A DNA stretch of 10,014 nt from Candidatus Methanomarinus sp. HR1 (GTDB lineage Archaea > Halobacteriota > Methanosarcinia > Methanosarcinales > Methanocomedenaceae), in NCBI GenBank assembly GCA_002926195.1, contig MZXQ01000107.1, positions 11,451-21,464 on the forward strand, read 5' to 3'. The notes under the pieces were generated by a model. The model saw only the letters and a list, made by a program, of their open reading frames with translations, was not told where the DNA came from and ran no database searches. Shown here one piece after another: positions 5,721 through 10,014 of the stretch. The number at the start of each line of letters is the position of its first letter. Positions within the stretch are counted from its first letter, which is position 1. The position numbers were made by a program, and so were the translations under genes.

Positions 5721-8108
5721 TTACTGTGTTTCAAGTTGGTAGCTCAAGAGTGAACTAAGCATTTTTTTCCTCCCACAACATTTTTTATACTTCAATCTAC
5801 TTCCACACGGACATATTTCATTTCTGCCAATCTTCTTTCCAATTCTAATTTTTCTACCTTGACCTATTCCTTCCAGCATTTGTTTTGCATTTTTTTCTAA
5901 CTCTCCATCATATTCCCATTTTTGATCGTTAAAAGCGACTGCATCTATTATTTCATGACTGTTTTTTAGGCTCCCAAGGCCAATCCAAACATCACCTTTG
6001 CTTTTATATTTTCTTAATTGACATAAAGTTAGCAATCTTGTTTTTAAATCTTCAGAATTATTAGAGTTTAACGAGACATAAGTAACACCAACACGAGGGA
6101 AGGAACTTTCATCTGGTGGCATAGAAAAATTATGGAATTTCCCATCTATTAATGTTTGTTGCTTCTGTTTGATAATAAAATCGACAAGATTTTTCCTAGT
6201 ATCTCCAGACAAATCCAAAAGATAAAAAATAATATCTGTTATTCTCGCCTGATTGAAAGTTTTTAACTGATCACATAATTGGTCGAAGTGTTCATTTTTC
6301 CATCTATTTTTGATTTCATCGCCTTCATCTGAAACCTCCAAACCTAATTTAAGTGGATAATAATTTCTATCAATTAATTGGGCAAAACTGTTTTCAATCA
6401 TGACCATATTCATTTTCGGAATTTCCCACAATTTTTGATCCAAATGATAACCAAGAAAAGCCATTTCTTCATCAGCTCGGAAGTAATCCATCAGTAAAGT
6501 TCTTTGTTTGATGTAATACAAAAAATCAAATGGATCATCCAAGTAATGAACTAAAAGTTCTAAATCAAAAATGGTTAAAACTATCGGGTATGGATCATCA
6601 TCTTTTTTTTCTAAAATGACATGTACTTGATGAGTCAAAGACGGATAGTTCTCCATCGTGATTCCCATTATATAGACTTCATCAATTTCTTCAGAAATAT
6701 GTATGGCATTTCCGCTCTCATCGAAAAATTCTGCATCTCGTTCTAATATTTTATGACGTGATACAAGCCCTTGTTCGTAGGCGTCTTGGACGGCTCCTTT
6801 AAAATCTTTCTGTAATTGATCATCATCACCACTTCGGGAAAGTTCTGTTAATTTTTTAGATTTCACTTGCACACATAATGCTTTGCTACCAAGAAAACAA
6901 AGGATATCAATATCCGTATCATCCTTTTTTCTTTTTGTAGAAGTCTCTGATTTGGGAGATTGAATTTTAACAGATTTGAAAGTTCTATCTCTTCCAAATA
7001 CTTTCAATAAGAATTCATAAGTGATTTCTTCTCCCACTCTCCCTCTATGCTCTCCAAGAGTGTCTCTGTAGGATTTATCTTCTAGCAACATCCAATAAAA
7101 TGGACTTTCATAAACTGCTTCAAACAATAAAAAAACGATTGGTACGAAATACCTTTCTTCGTCAAGCTTTATAATAGGATGAGAATTAATTAGATTATAA
7201 TTTCCAATAGTCTGAAATTGAGAATTAAGATTTTCTTCAAAAGAAATCGAAAAATTATCAAGGAATGAATCAATGTTAGTTATATCACCAAAATCTGATT
7301 TTCTAATAACAAATAACTCTATTAGACCTTTATAAAATGATTTCCATCCTTCATCCCAGATTCCATCAATGTTCAAGTCTGTATCATCGGGTATATTTTC
7401 TAAAAACAGTTCAACATATTGATGTAATTCCATCACTGGTAAAGTCTCTTTTACATATTTTTCCCAATCTTCGTTGGGATTCTTCTTTTTCATTTCCTTA
7501 ATTACTTGAGGCAGTTCTTCCTTTAGGCCATAAAAGCGAACTTTTTTTGATTTTTCTTGTAAAACAGCTTTTATTTGAGTAACGATATTTTTTGCTTGTT
7601 CAATATCAAACGTCTTTTTTTCGAGAAGCCATTGTTTATCATATTTATATTTTCTTTCTAAAAAATCTAAAAATTGAAAATCGTAAACACCAGTTCCAGA
7701 ATAAAAAATTGGTTCTGTGAGTAGATTTCCTTTCCCCCAAAAATCCTTTTGTTCTTTTCTAAATTCTTCTTTTTTTTGGTCCTCTTCAAGGCTTTTTTTC
7801 ACTTTTTCTATAAATAGAGTACTGAAAGAATTATGTAATTCTTCCATTAAATCGTAAGTTTTTTGTCTCAATTGAATTAAATCTTGTGGGGTATCTGGCG
7901 TGGAAAATTTAATTTCACTTTGAATTACAAATCCAAGTAATAAAGAAGCTTCCTTTGTACTAAGTCTTTTTACATAATCCATTTCATGTAATTCTTCTGG
8001 AATTATATGAAAATCTTCAAACATAATCATACAAAGGGCGTAAATATAGCCTTTTGCATTTACCAAGTTTTTAATATCCCCAATTACTAATTCAGTTTTT
8101 CTCATCAC
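5721..8108 (-). CDS. PD-(D/E)XK-like nuclease with C-terminal SEC-C motif, defence candidate
   Basis: A 795-residue soluble protein in three parts. Residues 1-340 are helical and charged, with no motif I recognise. Residues about 350-450 look like a restriction-endonuclease core: Glu360/Glu361 in GRVGEEITYEF, then Asp399/Asp401 in DDTDIDIL, then Gln414-Val-Lys416 in LCVQVKSKK, giving E...D...QxK. The C-terminus carries a SEC-C zinc-binding motif, C766-P-C768 and C777-C778 in NEICPCGS and KKCCGR, which in other proteins mediates nucleic-acid or protein contacts. No helicase, methylase or membrane segment is seen. The gene starts GTG-ATG, so initiation could be at 8108 or 8105. It is strongly AT-rich beside GC-richer housekeeping genes, suggesting transfer. 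An anti-invader or Mrr-like restriction role is plausible; other DNA-processing roles are possible. Confidence 0.8.
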   Translation of the reverse strand: MMRKTELVIGDIKNLVNAKGYIYALCMIMFEDFHIIPEELHEMDYVKRLSTKEASLLLGFVIQSEIKFSTPDTPQDLIQLRQKTYDLMEELHNSFSTLFIEKVKKSLEEDQKKEEFRKEQKDFWGKGNLLTEPIFYSGTGVYDFQFLDFLERKYKYDKQWLLEKKTFDIEQAKNIVTQIKAVLQEKSKKVRFYGLKEELPQVIKEMKKKNPNEDWEKYVKETLPVMELHQYVELFLENIPDDTDLNIDGIWDEGWKSFYKGLIELFVIRKSDFGDITNIDSFLDNFSISFEENLNSQFQTIGNYNLINSHPIIKLDEERYFVPIVFLLFEAVYESPFYWMLLEDKSYRDTLGEHRGRVGEEITYEFLLKVFGRDRTFKSVKIQSPKSETSTKRKKDDTDIDILCFLGSKALCVQVKSKKLTELSRSGDDDQLQKDFKGAVQDAYEQGLVSRHKILERDAEFFDESGNAIHISEEIDEVYIMGITMENYPSLTHQVHVILEKKDDDPYPIVLTIFDLELLVHYLDDPFDFLYYIKQRTLLMDYFRADEEMAFLGYHLDQKLWEIPKMNMVMIENSFAQLIDRNYYPLKLGLEVSDEGDEIKNRWKNEHFDQLCDQLKTFNQARITDIIFYLLDLSGDTRKNLVDFIIKQKQQTLIDGKFHNFSMPPDESSFPRVGVTYVSLNSNNSEDLKTRLLTLCQLRKYKSKGDVWIGLGSLKNSHEIIDAVAFNDQKWEYDGELEKNAKQMLEGIGQGRKIRIGKKIGRNEICPCGSRLKYKKCCGRKKMLSSLLSYQLETQ

Positions 8109-8130
8109 AATAGTATTACCAGTGAAAGAT

Positions 8131-8167
8131 TATTAATAAAATGTTTTCTTAGCATAAATATTTATTT
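8131..8167 (-). promoter_or_regulatory. Candidate promoter for the SEC-C nuclease gene
   Basis: Two AT-rich archaeal TATA-like elements lie on the - strand: AAATAAATATTTATGC (8167-8152) and TTTATTAATA (8140-8131). With the usual spacing of about 25 bases to the start site, the first gives a leader of about 20 bases, and the second an almost leaderless transcript at the GTG-ATG start. The choice cannot be made from sequence, because the whole area is AT-rich. Confidence 0.3.
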
Positions 8168-8504
8168 TCATTTCAAGATATTTTAAGGATGCACATTTTA
8201 GCCATTCTCGCAGTCATGGTATACCCCATACAAATGTAACGAGGCCTGTATATAACAATTTCAAGAAATATTTCCTTTCCTACATTCTACAATACATAAT
8301 ATAATCAATAAACTTTTCGAATGTACCGCCCTCCAACTGCAAGAATCACCCTGATATCCTCAAAGACTGGTTCCACCAGTACAAATAGTCAGGCAAGCGA
8401 CACCGCGCAATATAAACACATTAATGCCGGACACATTGCAAAACACCCATAGAATGCAACTCTATATCTACACTTCCCTTTATCTATCGTACTTGAAGTA
8501 ATAT

Positions 8505-8516
8505 CATAAATATTAT
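8505..8516 (+). promoter_or_regulatory. Candidate TATA box of the aconitase gene
   Basis: CATAAATATTAT lies 34 bases before the aconitase ATG. It would place the transcription start near 8535-8540, just upstream of the AGGTGA ribosome binding site, giving a short leader. The element matches archaeal TATA preferences, but no clear BRE is seen. Confidence 0.35.
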
Positions 8517-8540
8517 CAATGCAAATTAGTACTACTATAC

Positions 8541-8546
8541 AGGTGA
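8541..8546 (+). promoter_or_regulatory. Ribosome binding site of the aconitase gene
   Basis: AGGTGA is complementary to the archaeal 16S 3' end and lies four bases before the ATG at 8551 and ten before an in-frame ATG at 8557. The fpoO site has six bases of spacing, so neither start is excluded. 8551 is used because it gives the longer product. Confidence 0.65.
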
Positions 8547-8550
8547 AAAA

Positions 8551-10014
8551 ATGTCAATGAATTTAACCCAAAAGATTCTCTCATCCCACATAATCGAAGG
8601 TGAGATGGTACCAACAAAAGAGATTGCCATATCAATTGATCAAACACTGACGCAGGATGCTACAGGTACTATGGCATACCTCCAGTTCGAAGCACTGGAT
8701 ATCCCTCGTGTTAAGACAGAGCTATCTGTCAGCTATGTAGATCATAATATGCTGCAGGCAGGGTTTGAGAATGCCGATGATCATAGGTTCTTACAGACTT
8801 TTGCAAGTAAGTACGGTATATATTTCTCAAGACCTGGTAACGGTATCTGTCATCAGGTAAATCTTGAGAGGTTCTCAAAACCAGGAAATACATTAATTGG
8901 TTCTGATAGTCATACTCCTACCGGAGGAGGTGCCGGTATGCTGGCTATTGGCGTTGGCGGACTTGATGTGGCAGTAGTCATGGGCGGAGGACCTTATTAT
9001 ATCAAAATGCCGTATGTAGTGGGTGTGGAATTAACCGGTAGTCTTAAACCCTGGGTATCTGCTAAGGATGTGATCCTGGAGATGCTGCGCAGGCTTACGG
9101 TAAAGGGCGGTGTGGGTAAAGTATTTGAATACTATGGTGAAGGTGTGAGTACTCTTATGGTACCTGAGCGGGCTACTATTACTAATATGGGTGCAGAACT
9201 TGGAGCTACCACATCCGTTTTTCCTTCTGATGAGATCACCGAACAATATTTCAGGCAGCAAAAGAGGCTGGATGACTTCAAATTTATTTCAGCAGATCCT
9301 GATGCCAGATACGATGAACATATCACAATTGACCTAAGCGAACTTGAACCAATGATAGCATTACCAGGATCACCTGATAATGTGGTAAAAGTCTCGGAAA
9401 TAGAAGGTATGAATGTAGAACAGGTGATTATAGGTTCGTGTACTAATTCCAGTTATAAAGAATTAATGGTAGTGGCAGCAGCAGTACAGGGTCGTAAAAT
9501 AGATCCTGGTGTCAGTTTGCATATCACACCCGGCTCCAGGCAGGTATTGGAGACAATAACACGAAATGGTGGTCTGGCTGAGATGGTATCTGCAGGAGCA
9601 CGGATCATGGAATCGGCATGTGATGGGTGTATTGGTCTGGGTTCGTCGCCTGCATCCGGTTCAGTATCCATCAGGTCTTTTAACAGGAACTGGAAAGGTA
9701 GATCAGGTACAGCGGATGACAACGTCTATCTAGCCAGTCCTGAGACGTGTATTGCTGCTGCTCTTACTGGAGTTATTACTGACCCCAAAAAATTAGGAGA
9801 TTATCCGGTTATTGATATGCCTGATCATTTTGTTATAGACGACTCTATGATCATTCAACCCTCTGATGATCCTGATTCAGTAGAAGTGATAAGAGGTCCG
9901 AATATTAAACCCATTCCAAAAATAACGGCTATATCGCCTGATCTTAAGGGTAATGTATTGATCAAAGTAGGAGATGACATATCAACAGATGCTATTATGC
10001 CAGCGGGCCCTAAG
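8551..10014 (+). CDS. acn: Aconitate hydratase (fused large and swivel domains), 5' part
   Basis: The frame is open for 488 codons and runs off the window. Aconitase interconverts citrate and isocitrate through cis-aconitate using a [4Fe-4S] cluster. The signatures are clear: GSDSHTPTGGGAGM (117-130), cluster cysteine C297 in GSCTNSS, C357 and C360 in SACDGCIGLG, then SFNRNWKGRSG and YLASPETCIAAALTG. Residues after about 465 (VLIKVGDDISTDAIMPAGP) begin the swivel domain, which in isopropylmalate dehydratase is a separate subunit. The fusion, with the short linker, fits the Aquifex-type aconitase of about 640 residues better than the 900-residue AcnA form. So about 150 residues are probably missing. 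In a methanogen-like cell it would feed 2-oxoglutarate and glutamate synthesis. A homoaconitase role is less likely. No stop or frameshift interrupts it. Confidence 0.9.
   Translation, partial: MSMNLTQKILSSHIIEGEMVPTKEIAISIDQTLTQDATGTMAYLQFEALDIPRVKTELSVSYVDHNMLQAGFENADDHRFLQTFASKYGIYFSRPGNGICHQVNLERFSKPGNTLIGSDSHTPTGGGAGMLAIGVGGLDVAVVMGGGPYYIKMPYVVGVELTGSLKPWVSAKDVILEMLRRLTVKGGVGKVFEYYGEGVSTLMVPERATITNMGAELGATTSVFPSDEITEQYFRQQKRLDDFKFISADPDARYDEHITIDLSELEPMIALPGSPDNVVKVSEIEGMNVEQVIIGSCTNSSYKELMVVAAAVQGRKIDPGVSLHITPGSRQVLETITRNGGLAEMVSAGARIMESACDGCIGLGSSPASGSVSIRSFNRNWKGRSGTADDNVYLASPETCIAAALTGVITDPKKLGDYPVIDMPDHFVIDDSMIIQPSDDPDSVEVIRGPNIKPIPKITAISPDLKGNVLIKVGDDISTDAIMPAGPK

Larger units (their letters stand above)
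8109..8550. other. Divergent intergenic region between nuclease and aconitase genes
   Basis: These 442 bases separate two divergent genes. The nuclease side is AT-rich and contains the palindrome ATAAATATTTAT (8154-8165) and TTTATTAATA read on the - strand (8140-8131), both usable as TATA elements. The middle (about 8320-8455) is GC-richer, has a small perfect hairpin ACTGGT/ACCAGT (8366-8380), and may be a remnant of an eroded gene. The aconitase side holds a TATA-like element near 8505. No RNA gene, tRNA or complete open frame is convincing here. Confidence 0.5.

Noticed and set aside
8366..8380. ACTGGT/ACCAGT hairpin as a riboswitch or terminator
   Set aside because: The stem is only six pairs, has no T-run and lies about 170 bases before the aconitase start with no conserved aptamer pattern.
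8387..8389. TAG as a pyrrolysine codon in the intergenic remnant
   Set aside because: Both fpoL and fpoN end in TAG, the flanking frame is very short, and no downstream stem is apparent. Pseudogene or chance is simpler.
3873..8550. CRISPR array or tRNA/attachment site marking the island edges
   Set aside because: No regularly spaced repeats, tRNA-like cloverleaf or matching direct repeats at the two edges were found on reading.
9031..9722. Three - strand frames in the aconitase region
   Set aside because: The + strand here encodes an unbroken aconitase with all cluster cysteines, so these are shadows.

Overview
The window comes from a methanogen-type archaeon, most likely of the Methanosarcinales or a relative (including ANME-2 and Methanoperedens-like lineages). 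The main evidence is the gene order fpoL-fpoM-fpoN-fpoO: the antiporter-like membrane subunits of the F420H2 dehydrogenase, followed by the small cysteine-rich FpoO, which is typical of that group. Archaeal GGTGA-type ribosome binding sites precede several genes. fpoL and fpoN end in TAG, so TAG is treated here as an ordinary stop.

Region 1 (1-3872, + strand) is the distal end of the fpo operon: the 3' part of fpoL, then fpoM, fpoN and fpoO, tightly packed (abutting, a 4-base overlap, a 13-base gap). Two perfect hairpins and a T-rich tract follow. FpoL, FpoM and FpoN would form the proton-pumping membrane arm that couples F420H2 oxidation to reduction of a membrane carrier, methanophenazine or a quinone.

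Region 2 (about 3873-8108, - strand) is visibly more AT-rich than both flanks and faces the opposite way. It looks like an accessory, defence-like insertion between two housekeeping loci. In transcription order it holds a 795-residue protein with a PD-(D/E)XK-like nuclease core and a C-terminal SEC-C metal-binding motif. Next comes a three-gene cluster: a PIN-like nuclease, a small helix-turn-helix protein (probable antitoxin or regulator) and an unrecognised helical protein of about 143 residues. A broken zinc-ribbon mini-gene follows. No transposase, integrase, tRNA or attachment site is evident.

Region 3 (8109-8550) is a 442-base divergent intergenic stretch with candidate promoters at both ends and a short, possibly eroded coding remnant in its middle.

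Region 4 (8551-10014, + strand) is a large open gene that runs off the window: an aconitate hydratase with a complete [4Fe-4S] cysteine set and the start of a fused C-terminal swivel domain. It would act in the citrate-to-2-oxoglutarate branch that supplies glutamate. Its composition matches the fpo genes, not the island between them.
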